Below, in pieces: positions 11,434 through 23,065 of a stretch of 64,000 bases of DNA (the first letter of the stretch is position 1; each line of letters opens with the position of its first letter). Source of the DNA: Heloderma charlesbogerti (taxonomy: Eukaryota > Chordata > Lepidosauria > Squamata > Helodermatidae); assembly GCA_026122225.1 (NCBI GenBank), contig JANEZZ010002359.1, forward strand, positions 434,001-498,000. Reading direction: 5' to 3'. Under the pieces are notes generated by a model that ran no database searches, was not told where the DNA came from, and saw only the letters and a program-made list of their open reading frames with translations. Both the position numbers and the translations under genes were made by a program.

Positions 11434-12370
11434 CTGTAACAAATGAGAGAAAGAGTTTTGATTAGACAGAGCACATGCCTAAACGCCTGGGGAATTCACT
11501 TATAAAAATAGAAGTCCCAAATCTGCTGCCAAGCTCACAAAAGCTCATGCACATATATACCAAACAGCTGATAACTGTGAATTTTGGTACCCTGCCAACA
11601 CCTTTCCCATTCACCTTCTTTTGTGTGAGTGCAATTCATCGTACACTGGCAGTGCTGACAGCAGGGCTTAGCATCCATCAGGTTATAACTGCCAGTAAGA
11701 CCAGTTAACAAGCATGTTGGTTTCAAACGCTATTAAGAAAAAGAAAGATGATACTGATCCACACTCCTAGAATCTGCAACATGCTCCCTCTGCAGGAGAG
11801 TGGTGGGAAAGAAACAGGAGCAATCTATGCCCTATACAATCACCTGGTACTGTTGCTTCTTACACAGGCCCAGCAGTAGCCAATGAGAAAGTGTGGCAGG
11901 TAGTATGGCTCAGCTGCAACTGAGGGTGGCGGTATTCTCTTATTAGTAGCAGCATCACATAGTGGTGCTGGAGGCACTGAGAGACTATAGGTCAGAACCA
12001 TCCAGCCCAATTGCAGTTGTCATCATTGGCCTGTGCCTGCATTGGTAGGGCAGTGCTGGCCAATTAGCAGCCACATGCCTGCACAGTGCTGACCTATGCC
12101 TCCTCCTTTGGTTGCCACAGTGATGGCAGCCATATATCCCTTGCCACACCACCAGCAGCTACAGCTGCTGCATGGGCCACTGTCCATTCCTGACCTTTAA
12201 TCCTATGCTAGGCGTGCTCCCAACCATTACAAAATGCACAAGGAACTCCAGAGTCTAGAGCAGTCCAGAGCTGGGGCTAATCAGAACAGGTGAACTCTGT
12301 AGCAAAACTCCCTGTTTCCTGGGAGTGAGCTACTGGAGGGAGTGAACAGGTTGAGCAAATGGGAGTTTTG
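11434..12370. other. Intron sequence without recognised feature
   Basis: Between the shorter GALNT exon and the CR1 ORF1 remnant no coding or repeat structure was identified. Confidence 0.45.
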
Positions 12371-12439
12371 TGTGAGAGATCAGCAGGGAAGGTTGAGGGG
12401 GAGTCCTGGGAAATGACCGTCATCTGGAAAGCCTAGCAC

Positions 12440-13190
12440 CATGGAGACTGACTGAATTGTTCCAAGTGACCTGCAGGGTATGTGCCATGTTTGTCTTCCT
12501 ACCTGAGGGCAGCATGAGCTACACCTGCAGAAGTGCAAGCTAGTACCTCTGCTGGAAGAGAAGGTGGAAGGGCTCGAGGCACGCCGACCTACACTCCAAC
12601 ACATCAGCAAGGGTGGAAAGGTTTTAGATGAGAGGTAGGAGGCCTTCCTAAAAGAAGGGGAGATTTCCAAGGAAGACGAAGTAAACAGAGGGCAAAAAGT
12701 AGGGGATTGGAAGAACATGACACATAGGACCAGGAGAATTGGGAGACATTCTATGCCACTGGAACGATGCAACCAATGCCATTCACTTCCCATGAGTGGT
12801 GACCCTGGATCACCTGAAGAGGAGATAACACCCTGCTGAGGAAGATACTCAGGCCCACGTGGATTGGAGGAGTTTAACTACCAACCTGAGGAAGAGCAGA
12901 TGTGTGGTAGTGGTTGGTGTCTCACTACTGAGCAGGATGGAGGCAGCTGTGCGCACACTGGACATGTTATCTTGGGATGTGTGTTGCCTTCCTGAAGCAT
13001 GTACTCAAGATGTGAGAGAGAGGCTACCAAAACTCATTAAGTCAACTGACCACTGTCCTCTCCTGCTGATCCATGTGGGAGCACATAATACAGCCAGAGG
13101 AAATGTTCAATGGATCTCCAAAGACTATGAGGCTCTAGGGAGGAAAGTGAAGGAACTGGGAGAACAAGTGGTGTTTTCATAAATCTTTTC
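12440..13190 (+). pseudogene. CR1 ORF1 remnant (coiled coil plus SGNH-esterase-like domain)
   Basis: From about 12480 the plus strand encodes a Cys-rich and then charged, coiled-coil-like stretch (HLQKCKLVPLLEEKVEGLEA) broken by stops. At 12859-13182 an open frame reads CVVVVGVSLLSRMEAAV, then LLLIHVGAHNTARGN and ALGRKVKELGEQVVFS. This is the esterase-like domain of CR1 ORF1. The nucleophile block, normally GDSLL, reads GVSLL, so the conserved Asp is lost, and the GxND block reads GAHNTA. It is a 5' portion with no RT downstream, which is unusual for a LINE and implies later deletion. Confidence 0.65.
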
Positions 13191-13700
13191 TGCTATATGC
13201 AATACTAGACAATTCACCATTGCTTTTTAGTGTAATATTTTCCTTTTTATGCTCTCTCTTTTCCTTTTCCTTCTTTCACTATTTTTCTGTTCCAGTTGAA
13301 CAAAGAGTAGCTATTATATGAAAACTCTGTTAAAACTTGTTCCAAACAATAAATAAAAGAAGATGTCAAATGCCCAAATGCATTCATTATTTTAAGAAGC
13401 TGTGTCAAAGTTTAGCTTGGAGTGAACTTTTACTAGTTTTTCTCCACTTCATCAGAGATTAAGGATTTGTGAAGTTGGAGTGGGGTTAATTCCCACGACT
13501 CCACAATATATTTAGTCTTTTTTGCCATGAAAGATTCACATGCAACCTTTGAACCTGCCAGAACTGTGCCAGAACTGCCAGAATTCCAAAGTGCCATTTT
13601 TATGGAGAATGTGACACGCATTTTCATTAGTCATGAAAAATAAATAAATGTTACAGAAATAAAACTTTTTTAAAAAGACTGTTATTATATTATTATACAT
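13191..13700. other. AT-rich, no recognised feature
   Basis: Contains short A-rich runs and an AATAAATAAAAG stretch near 13350, but no recognisable element. Confidence 0.4.
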
Positions 13701-14137
13701 TGTCAGGACTGTAAGTCAGACTCCTCATAATTCAGAAGCGAGGCAGAGGACTCTGAGGAGGAGGCAGATTGAGGGAGGGAGTTTCCTGCAGCATGAACCC
13801 CCAGAGATCCCACTCCACCAGAAATCTCCATGCCAGGAAAGTCCCAAGAGTAATTCCACCACCCCTTCCATTGCCTAAGAGGGCTGCTCTGCCTCAGATT
13901 CCAACGGATTTCTGAACTTAAAACAAGTCCAAGATCCCCTTCTCCCAGCACAGTCAACAGCTGCAAAATCAAACAGGCCTTTCAAACATAGGAGGCTTCC
14001 TGGTGACAGGGTGAAGAGCCATTCACCTGGGGGCAGACAGACGGGGGAAGGGCCAGCCACCCTGACTAGGTGGCAGAATATAGGAGTTCAGTGTTCAGTG
14101 AATGCCTGGAGGAGTCCTCTGGGCTGTGTAGGCAAGT
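13701..14137 (+). repeat. Unassigned repeat, possible LTR fragment
   Basis: It begins TGTCAGGACTG, like the minus-strand start TGTCAGGGTGG of the solo LTR at 40863-41417. It then has an acidic-codon-rich segment (EAEDSEEE-like) as that LTR also does. No matching end or duplication was found, because a hAT element interrupts the downstream side. Confidence 0.25.
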
Positions 14138-14145
14138 CCTGCCCA

Positions 14146-14575
14146 CAGAGCTGGATTAAGACATGCTGAGGCCTTAAGCCATGTCAGGATTCAGAGGCCA
14201 CATACCATAAAAATAAAGGGGGAAAGTGTATTACATTATAATAGGAAGGGTAATGAAAGGGTACCACCCAGTGCTTGTACTTAAACAATGTAAGATAGCC
14301 TTCTCTGAAGGTGTATATAAAAGCACAAATAAAGTAAGTTGATTTGAACTTCTTTTAAACCAGCTCTAGCCTGCGCTTACTGCCTCCAGTACTAAATACT
14401 GTGTTGCCATGCTTTCTCTATATCAGGCAACTCTGCTGTAAGTCACACCAGACTTTCCGATGTATTTAAACTAAAGCAATTTCAATTATAATACATCTTA
14501 GTTATCTCCAACATATTTAGAGGCCCTTCATAATATGAGGCCCTAAGCCATGGCTTGTTCTTAAATCTGGCACTG
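14146..14575. mobile_element. hAT-type non-autonomous element, 430 bp
   Basis: The left end CAGAGCTGGATTAAGACATG and the reverse complement of the right end (CAGTGCCAGATTTAAGAACA) form imperfect TIRs. Eight-bp flanks CCTGCCCA (14138-14145) and CCTACCCA (14576-14583) differ at one base, the 8-bp duplication expected of hAT. No transposase is present. Confidence 0.75.
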
Positions 14576-14824
14576 CCTACCCACTGCATGTAACTGCATA
14601 CTGCCACCCCCCTCCCCTGCTGAACATACACAGATGTACACACAGAATGCACCAACACTCAAGAAAGGAACCAGACTGCTCAGCGTCTCTCCTCCAGTGT
14701 AGGAGATCTCTCTGTGTACATCTGTATGCATGGAGAACTCATGAACATCTACCAGACATTTGTCAAGGGATGGGGGAGGTGGCATGCAGTTCTGGTAGTG
14801 GGCTGGATTACTCTGCAGCCCCCT

Positions 14825-15372
14825 CCACACGTTCTTTCAAAGCACTGGCTGCCAATCCACAGGCTGCCAATCCATTTCCAGGCTGGAGTCAAAGTGCTTG
14901 TATTAACATTCAAAGCCCTAAATGGCTTAGAGCCGGGTTACCTGAAAGTTCATCTCCACCCATATACATATATCTGCCTGAGATCATCTTCAGTAGTCCT
15001 TCTTTAGAAGAACCCACCACAGGAAGTGAGGTGGGTAGCTACTAAGAAGAGGGCCTTTTCTGTTGTGGCACACTGATTGTGAAATGAGGTTCCCAGAGAG
15101 GCTCGCCCGGTGCCTACATCATGCTCTTTTCAGCAAAAGGTGAAGACCTTATTTTCCCAGACATTTTCGTATGTCAATTTCTATTGTTTTAAATCTGTTA
15201 CTGTATTTTAAATCTCTGCACTGCCGATTTTGGTTTCTATTTTTATTTTATATTGTAGTTTTAAACTTTAAAACATTTGTATTACATTTTATCATGTTGC
15301 ATCTTATGGTTTTAATTGGGCTTTGGCTATTGAGTGGTATAGAAATGTATTAAATAAATAAATTAAATAATG
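14825..15372 (+). mobile_element. L2 LINE 3' end
   Basis: Degenerate codons for HWLPI, FQAGVKVLVLTFKALNGLEP and GYL are followed by the 3' UTR (TTTTAATTGGGCTTTGGCTA, GTATAGAAATGTATTAAAT) and an AAATAAATAAATT tail. It is a 5'-truncated copy whose intact tail defines the insertion end. Confidence 0.75.
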
Positions 15373-15479
15373 CATGGAGGGGTGTGTGTTTGCAGTGTAC
15401 CCCTCTTACGTCAACCTTCAATAAGCTCCAATCCATTGTTGGAGAAACATCAAATCCAGCTCTGCCTCCAGCCTAAGGA

Positions 15480-15835
15480 TGTGTGAGGATGTTGTCTTTG
15501 TTCACAAATCATGCAAACATGTCCTATTCATAATCCCAAATATGAATGAAAACAGGAGCACTTTTTTCCACAAATGTTCGCAAATTTCAGAATTTGCAAT
15601 CACATTTTAAAAATCTGCACTCTGAAATGTGTGTTTTTGAAGGAATATGCATTTTCACACTTCCATCAATGGGGGAAGTGAGCACTTTTGAAAAATGCGC
15701 ACAGAAATGTGCACTTTCCCCATTCAAATGAGCTGAAAAATAGGCTGAAAATGAAAATGGGAGAGAGCCAAAACAGGTTTTAAAGGGATTTTTGGAGAAT
15801 TTGGGCACGGTCGAAAATTGCTGGTCTTCCCCTCC
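15480..15835. repeat. Unclassified repeat with GTGCACTTT/AAATGCGCAC motifs
   Basis: Internal near-repeats of GAGCACTTTTGAAAAATGCG and AATGTGCACTTTCCCC alternate with AATTTGCAATC. The composition differs from its neighbours. It may be an old transposon, but nothing identifies the family. Confidence 0.3.
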
Positions 15836-15879
15836 CTACTCCAGCCAGATCTCCTCAGGCTTTACCAAGAGCTGTCTGA

Positions 15880-16080
15880 AGTCTTCCTGGAGGAGAAGGC
15901 TATCAATGGCTACTAATCCTGATGGCTACATGGCTAACAGTTGCTGGGGAGCATGGAAGGGAGGGTGCTGTTGCTCTCATATCCTGCTTGTGGGTTTCCT
16001 GTGCTGGTTGGCTGCTGCATGAAGAGAATGCTGGACTAGATGGACCCTTGGTCTGATCCAGCAGGGCTCTTCTTAAGTCC
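15880..16080 (+). mobile_element. CR1 LINE 3' end fragment
   Basis: GGAGGAGAAGGCTATCAATG through GGACTAGATGGACCCTTGG to CAGCAGGGCTCTTCTTAAG is the same 3' UTR as in the copy at 6197-7012, but shorter. Confidence 0.8.
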
Positions 16081-16914
16081 TGCTCCATCATGTAAATTCC
16101 TGCCCTGGTGCTTGAACAGAGCTTGAACTGGAACAGGTGATATTATTCAGCCTCTGGGGAGAGGCAACCCTAAGCTGCTGCTTGGTTCCGGTATCTTCCA
16201 CCACTGCTGCTTGGTTAAAGAGTTGAGGGTCAGGGAGATGGAAATATCTTAGATAAGAGATATTTCCTCTAGAACCTGGGATTGAACTTTCCTCTTCCAA
16301 AATGAACCAACTTTTTAACTTTTCCTTGATTCTGTCCCAGAGGTTATCATGCCCTTAGGTTGTCTCCAAGTGACCAGCATTGTCTCTGCACTCTGGATGA
16401 AAAGATTTATGTTTATTTTCCAAGCCATCCCAAGGTTCTCTCCAAGCCCTGGCTTTTCAGCTAAGCAGTCTTGACAGCAGCTCCATAAGCCAACCAACTC
16501 CACCTCTCCCAGTAGAGTAACTAGAGGAAGTGCTGTAGCCCTTCTATCCCTGGCCATCTTGAACATCTTGGTGTGTGCATGCTGGAGTGTGTACACTCTG
16601 GAATTTCATCATAACCACGAGGCAAAAGTGCTATGCTGACCTTTATATCTTAGAAAATTCTAGCTTCCCAGCTCTGCACAAGACCAGGCACCATGGACTG
16701 AGAATATTTCTTGGGGACCTTGATCCAGCAGTCCTAAGTGCTCCTTAAAACCATCCAGCTGTTTCCTGCTTATTTTCACTGCCTGTGGCCAATCAGGGCT
16801 GGCCCTCCCATGATTGCCTGCGGTTCAGGCGATCTTCAGGAACACTCCTCCCACAGTGCTTGGCTCTGAGGAAGGACCCATCAGAGCCAGGCATTTGATC
16901 CTGGCTGTCTCTTC

Positions 16915-17215
16915 AGAGAGCAGTGGCAGTGATGGGAGGGTAGGTGGGAGACACAGCAGGGGGTGGGGAGATGCGGTGGGGGGTGGGAGATGGGGGGGAG
17001 ACATGGTGGCATACTGGAAGGAAGGAGAAAGATGTGGCAGGGTGTGGGGAGACCTGCTAGGGGGAGATATGCGGGGGGAGATGAGATGGAGGGTTGGGAG
17101 AGACGGGAGAAGGGGGCAGCAGCAGGGGTAGGGAGAGAGATGGTAGAGGGCTGGGAAATGCAGAATGGGGTGGGGGAGACATGGTAGGGGCAGCTGTGGA
17201 AGGATGAACATAGCA
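16915..17215. repeat. G-rich degenerate tandem tract
   Basis: Short variants of GGGGAGATGGGTGGGAG recur for 300 bp. The plus strand is G-rich with many GGG runs, so it could form G-quadruplexes. The Gly/Arg-rich and Pro/His-rich frames on the two strands (16814-17131, 16825-17301) result from this composition and are not called as genes. Confidence 0.7.
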
Positions 17216-19030
17216 GAGATGTGTGTGTGCTCTCCCACCTCAGGCGGAGGTAGAGCTTCTCCCAGCCCTGGGCCAATGCAGCAATTCCTTATGTTGTACA
17301 AGTTCCTCTCCTTTCTCTGTAACTCTCCATTTGATCTGATCTGAATGTCCCTGTGCTAGGACAAAACTGGGCCCTTCCAGACAACTTTGCTTTGCTTTGT
17401 ATTCATTACCCTTGTGGAGGTCCCAAATTAGGTAGGGAGGCTCATCATGACAAAGTGCAAATGAATCCCTGCCCTAAAGAAACTTCTCAGCAGTATAATG
17501 ATGTCTCCAACCCATTTTGCTACCCTACAGAAGCTGCTGAACAGTAATTGCTCTCTCACTACAAATGATAGCAAAACAGAAGTTATTGTTGACTGATAAG
17601 GAACAATGCCCTTTCTTACTGTAGAAGTAACAGGTCACATTCATAGCCTCAATAGCCATTGTTGATCAAGAGGACCAAAAGCTACTAATTCACACCTTTA
17701 CCCACACATGACAGAAAATCAATAGACGAGAGCAATACCAAAGATAGGACAAAGGGAGTGCAGGTCTCTAAGGGGTACAAACAGTAAACATTACAAAAAA
17801 CAAGCTCCCAACTGCTTCTAAGTGCACCTTCTTGCTAAGGACGTTCTGTGGGCAAGCTGTGAATTTTCCTTTCCCATGGTTCATTTAACTCACTGAATGA
17901 TACAATTTATTGGTGAGCAGAGTTGCATTCTGTGGCTCTAACCTACCCACCTTTTAAGCCATTTTTACAAATGATCCACAAATCAGTCAAATCTGGAAGA
18001 CTGCAGCATTAGTCAAATTTAGAAGTTATGTTCTAGAATGCCCATTTGATTTAAAAGTGGGTTTCTCTCTTCCACTCTCTGTTATGCATTAACATTCAGA
18101 CCAAAAGCTGTTCTTAGCATCATTTGTGAAAACATCCTAAGAAAGTAGGTAAAGGCAGAGGGGATATGCAGAAAAGGGTGAAGGGTCCCAACATTGCGAA
18201 TAAGATCAGAGACCCAATTTGTGGAGATGATCCAGTGAGAAAGAGTTCCAAAGCAATAAAAGCCGAGAGACTCCAGAAAAGGGAATTTCTGACACATGAG
18301 GGGAAAATAGAGGGGGCCACTGTACGTGGGCAGGGCTGTGATAGGGTATATATTTGGCCAATCAGGGTGACTTTTGTAGTTCCTTTTCACCAAGAGCTAG
18401 GAAAGGTAACTGCTCTGCTCATAATTTATTTGAACCATCTATTACTCTAACATTTATTACTATTGGTTTATGGCTATTACTAAACTGCTACTATTTTTTA
18501 TCCCAATGTTCATTGCTATTGTTTTATGACTGCTCTAAGTGACAACTATTTTTTTCACGCCGCATTTTATTACTGTGACAGTGGCCTATTACTGCCATTT
18601 CCAAGCGTATAAAGAAGCCCTGATGAAGGGTAAGTGGAAAAACTAGGATCAGGCACAAGGCATATTATGTATATTATTGCACTAATTCACATTTTCTTTT
18701 TCTGTTGTTTTTTCATTTTAAAATGCTATTAAGTCCACATGATGTAGACATTTTTATGTGTTATGTTCACACAGAACAGGGGCTTTCCCTGATCTTCTGC
18801 TCATCTCAGCACTGCAAAGAACAGTGGAGCAGGCATTTCCATACAAAGTTGATATCACATAGCCATGAAACAGGGAGTTAATGGTTCAAATCTATCCTGA
18901 ACATACTAGGGGGCTTTAGGGAAGCCACACCCTCTCATCTTCAGACGACTCTGCAATGTGGGGATATTAAAGCAGGACGTTTACAGGATTGGACTAGGAT
19001 TTATGAGACACATTCCCTTACTAATGATAC
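17216..19030. other. No recognised feature
   Basis: Intron sequence. Short ORFs at 18082-18450 on both strands overlap and lack domains. Confidence 0.4.
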
Positions 19031-19049
19031 CTGTTTCCTCCAGTTCCAC

Positions 19050-19375
19050 TTCTAATATGCATGGTGGCAAAGCTTGTTTGGGATTGGGAACATTGCATAC
19101 TATTAGCCCTTGGTGGCCCTGGCAGCCTTGGTTTATGACCCTAGGGCACCTCTTGGAGAAGATCTTTCACCAACTGCCTCTCCAAAGGGACCTGCTCTCT
19201 TGGGACAGAGGCAAGATCTTCTACCTGGACCTTCACAGCCTCAGCTTGACAGCATGGTTCTTCTGGCCTTCAAACCCTTTTCAGAGGCCATCACAGAGGC
19301 AGTTCAGGTAGCCCATACAGCATCCACGGATAGGGGGCATCCTATGCGACCAAAAGGAAGATGTTCTTAAAGATT
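19050..19375 (+). pseudogene. DIRS-like retrotransposon fragment (tyrosine recombinase region)
   Basis: One frame reads ISPWWPWQPWFMTLGHLLEK, then LPLQRDLLSWDRGKI and YLDLHSLSLTAWF. This is the pattern of the conserved segment just before the tyrosine recombinase of vertebrate DIRS elements. A +1-type shift continues with EAITEAVQVAHTASTDRG, like the recombinase N-terminal helix region. It is short and frameshifted. I am fairly but not fully sure, since no catalytic Arg or Tyr is in range. Confidence 0.45.
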
Positions 19376-20755
19376 GTGGACTGATGCAGACACCTGCGCT
19401 CTGATGCCCCTGCTCTGGCAGCCAGGAAGAAAGAGAGCAAGAAGATGGGAGCCACACAGCCCTTGACCGTGCAGTTGAGGGTGCGGGCAGGGTACCCACC
19501 AAAACTCTATTCTGTAGAAAGGAGAGGTGTGTTGGTTTTTTAAACTGTTGCAACTTTTAATTTGGGGGTCAGCTCAAGGCCAGCATATATTTGTAAGGAC
19601 AGTACCAAAAAGCACTCCAACATCCTTTCTAACTAATGAATGGGTCTCCAGGTATTCTTTGGCAAGCCCTGAATCACTGAAGTATTCAAATCCTGCTCCT
19701 GTCTTACTGCTAGATAGACCTGCCAACTCAACTGCTTTGAACAGTAGCCTGCTGATAATAAGGCTAATCTACAGTCTTTGAGTCTTATCTAACACCTCAT
19801 CTCTTTCATATAATCTTGATGCACTTAAATAACTGTGAACTGGTAAATGCTGAGATGCTTTCCACTGGCATCATTCTATAGCTTACAATTCGATGAAGAT
19901 AGAAATGCCTTGAATTATCTGGGGATGGATGGGGGAAATATTCAGTTATTCAGCTGTAAAATTATTTGGCACAGCTGCCAGCCCAATCTTCAACAGTTCA
20001 GTCTTGCAAACAACTTGTAAGAAATTTAAAAATGGTGTGGAGATCAAGGCTTGTGGTTAGTTTCTGTTTGTGAATGCATAATGGAATGGAGACAAGGGGG
20101 AAACTGCAGTAAGCTACACTGGATAAATGGAAGAATATAAACAGAGCACAATGGGGAGACTGACAGTAGGCTGATGGCTACAGGTTTAAAATAGGGTCAT
20201 GAGCAACAGCTTTAAAACAGCAATAATGAAGAACCAAATTGGTACTCATATCGCCCATTTCAGAAATTGCTCTCTATGGGGAGAAATGCATGGATTTTTC
20301 AGGCATTTCTGATTTTTTTCTAACTGGTCACATAATAGCCTGTAACAAAATTTGTGGAAGAATGAACAAAAATCCATATTTTAAAAAATCAATTCGTGTG
20401 TGCAGCTTAGAATTGAAAATACAGTGGCCCTGTTCAGGTGATCATATTCCAGCTTAATAAACTGATGTGTGTGCCATCCTATCTAAATCTGTCCTTCTAA
20501 AGTGTTAAATGTAGTATGTTCTTTTATTACATTGACCACATTCAGAACAAGCTTTTGCCTGCACATGCAGCCCCTTCGTTCCTCCCTTTGTGGGGCAAGC
20601 AATCAAATCAGGAAGTCTCCTTTATAAACATAGTTTCCTGTTTCCTCTAAACTGGGAAACTATGGTTCCCAGCTGACAGAAGCCATTCTGCTAGTGGGAG
20701 GAGTTAATTGGATACCACCCAAAGGAATTTTAGGTGGAGAAATTTACTGAACTGA
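19376..20755. other. No recognised feature; short hairpin at 20627-20675
   Basis: The AAACATAGTTTCCTGTTT and AAACTGGGAAACTATGGTT segments form a small imperfect inverted repeat like the arms of 10446-10635. The rest shows nothing recognised. Confidence 0.35.
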
Positions 20756-20789
20756 AGTTTAAGAGGAAATAGGAAACAAATGTAGACAG

Positions 20790-21450
20790 AGTAATTATGG
20801 GAGAACCCCACCACCAGGTGCTCCGTTCTGCAGATCTTCCAGTTTCAAGTGTGTGTATATCTGAAGGTAGGTATTCAGGACATAACAGAGATCTTTGTGG
20901 TGTACTGCACACCCTGCTGCCCAACTGTTTCCCAGGGTAGTCATAGAGGCAGTGCTGGAATCCCCCTGGCTTGTTGTGCTGTCGACTAGCATACATGCTG
21001 AGGTTTCCCTGCTGGGAGTGGTTCAGGACTTCATGGCCAACATGGCAACCATGGGTCTGTCTCGCTTGGTGTCTGGCACCACTCATTCAGCAGGGCACAC
21101 TCTGGATCTGGTTTTCTGTGTTGGGTGGGGTGATGGTAATCTGGGTGTGGAGGAACCTTCTATAGTTTGGTTGTCATGGACAGATCACTATCTGGTGTGG
21201 CTTAGACTTACTGGGAGCAAAGAGCTTCTGCACGGCTGGGGGTCCAAATTAAGGTGGTTTGGAGCTTGGATGTACTCCTGGATTCATTAAGAAAACACCT
21301 GGTTGCCATTGGCAACTAGAAATGGTCTTGGGCAGTCAGGTGATGACCCAGAGTGAGTCTCTGATACGTAGCACATTCCCCAGCCTGTCCATGAGTACTT
21401 ACAGACTGATGGGGTCACAGCATTGCCCAATCATTTCTCTTCTGCTATAA
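20790..21450 (+). pseudogene. L2 LINE endonuclease-domain fragment
   Basis: The frame at 20895-21290 contains VVQDFMANMATMGLSRLVSG, THSAGHTLDLVF and LSWTDHYLVWLRL. These match the C-terminal half of the L2 apurinic endonuclease; the TDH is the counterpart of the catalytic SDH motif. Upstream and downstream sequence is too decayed to follow, and no RT follows. Confidence 0.65.
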
Positions 21451-21780
21451 GCTACATGAAGAATTGCAACTGACTTTCCACACTTCAGGGGCTTAGCATT
21501 TTGTGCTATGTTCTGCTATGTTCTGTCAATACTAGTGGGTGTAACATAGCCGTTTGGGTGGTGAAAGGACAATTTATGGAAGCATGCCTTAAAAAAAAAC
21601 CTGCAGTGAAAGGTTCCCATGCAACCATGACCACGATTTCCTATATGTCCCTTTATGCTCCTTTTAAGTTACATCAAGGTATATATTAAAATGCCCCAAA
21701 TATCCCCCTTAAAATATTTTGCAATTTCAGAACATCTGGGTTATATAACATCTAGATTATATATGCTTTCTAAGGTCTGA

Positions 21781-21785
<5 letters not shown>

Positions 21786-21816
<31 letters not shown>

Positions 21817-21834
21817 CTCTCTCTCTGTTGTTTT
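21786..21834. repeat. (GT)n(CT)n microsatellite
   Basis: A GT run is followed by a short CT run and a T-rich stretch. Confidence 0.95.
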
Positions 21835-22570
21835 TTTTTAAATTCAGGTATTTATCCATAGGCAGGAAACTAAAAATGTTGTAGCCTAACAGCTTTTGTA
21901 AACTTATTTGCAAATTTGCCATGTGGCAGTTACACTAGTAAGGAATACACTAGCAAGAGAAAATCATCATAGCATTTCCCTCCAAGTACAAAATACCCAA
22001 TGCTGGGGAAAATGCACATCCCCAGAATAGAAGTGCGACTCGGACGCAAGGTATCTGTGTTCTGTAACACATGTGTAGCAACTGCACATGTATTGCATTA
22101 AAAACTGATCTTGTGGAACCATCGTTAGACTGTGAGCTAAAGGCAAAGGCGCAGGTTTACTGAACAGCCATAAGCAGTATGGTGCAGTTGAGGATGTTTG
22201 ATGCCATCAGTTTTATATATGCCACAATGTATTTTGCTCACTGATATCACACCAATCCTCATACACTGTGAGTATTAACACATTTCTCATTCTTTGAAAG
22301 ACCCCCACCCCTCCCACGTTTTCTAGAGTTAGCAAGCCTTGACAGAAGGAGAGACCAGGTGCTACACTCTGGTTTGGCAAAAATGTTAACCAGCAATGGA
22401 TAATGTGCATCTTTAACAAAGCAGGCAAATACAGGAACTAAAAATGAAGTGGCCACCAGCCTGAATCCAATTAAAAAATAATATTTCTAGGGACTTGTTG
22501 AAAGTAAACAAATGCCTGCTTCTCATGTTACATCCTGCATTAACTATATTCACACATTCAGCAAAAGAAT
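21835..22570. other. No recognised feature
   Basis: Intron sequence immediately downstream (in gene orientation) of the longer GALNT exon; no element identified. Confidence 0.4.
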
Positions 22571-22574
22571 AGCT

Positions 22575-22640
22575 GGCTGGGGGATACTGGGAGTTGTAGT
22601 CCAACACATCTGGAGGGGACCAGGTTGGGGAAGGGTTTTC
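22575..22640. repeat. hAT-MITE end fragment
   Basis: ACTGGGAGTTGTAGTCCAAC, ACATCTGGAGGGGACC and GGTTGGGGAAGGG make up one half of the palindromic hAT MITE seen complete at 35110-35245. It lies about 90 bp from the splice donor of the longer GALNT exon. Confidence 0.6.
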
Positions 22641-22731
22641 TCATTTTTTCTCTCTCACTTGACAAAGATGGCTGGCCAAGATAGCCTAGCACAAGTTGAT
22701 GGCTGTAGATTGCAATAGTCTGACATGGTAC

Positions 22732-22907
22732 CTGTAATGCCTGGTGTCTCGAATGGGCCGGTCACTGCTGAGTTTGTCACTCTCCAACTGATTGAAAGCA
22801 TGTTGCCGATAAGGGTCTTCTCCAGCCTTCAGCAGCTTTGAAGATACATATGCCTTTTCGTCAAAACCACGTAGGCCATTTTTCTCTGGTTGTGGTGGCT
22901 TGGATGC
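22732..22907 (-). CDS. GALNT16: Internal coding exon, polypeptide GalNAc-transferase (GALNT16-like)
   Basis: This is a 176-nt exon of a Golgi type II membrane enzyme that starts mucin-type O-glycosylation by moving GalNAc from UDP-GalNAc to Ser or Thr. On the minus strand a pyrimidine-rich tract ends in TAG just before the exon, and a GT donor follows it. The exon opens in phase 0, encodes 58 codons without a stop, and ends on two bases (AG). The peptide includes RGFDEKAYVSSKLLKAGEDP, then a segment rich in PYRQHAFNQLESDKLS, and ends at RDTRHY. This is the junction between stem and catalytic domain in the GALNT family. The match to GALNT16 is better than to GALNT14, which I recall as more divergent in this stretch. 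The next exon in transcription order is at 11335-11433 and its phase fits. The exon with the cytoplasmic tail and membrane anchor was not found in this window. Confidence 0.82.
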
Positions 22908-22949
22908 CTAGAGAGAAACAAAACAAAGAGTTAGTCCTGTGCAGGAGAG

Positions 22950-23065
22950 GACCGTGTAGCTCAGTCCTAAACATGGATACTACTCATATATGTTCCATTG
23001 ACTTCAGTGGGCATACTTCCCAATGGACTTACTTCCCAGTAAGTATGCTCAAAATATTTTAGATT
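22950..23065. repeat. Reptile 'CAATCCTAT' dispersed repeat, diverged
   Basis: CCATTGACTTCAGTGGGC and GGACTTACTTCCCAGTAAGT are the central words of the family seen at 28448-28602. Confidence 0.45.

Noticed and set aside
16814..17301. Overlapping ORFs of 105, 158, 131 and 74 codons on both strands
   Set aside because: They arise from the G-rich tract; amino-acid composition is Gly/Arg or Pro/His/Ser biased on each strand and no splice or domain evidence exists.
19527..19781. 84-codon ORF downstream of the DIRS-like fragment as part of its recombinase
   Set aside because: No recombinase motif (catalytic Arg, His-x-x-Arg or Tyr) could be found in it.
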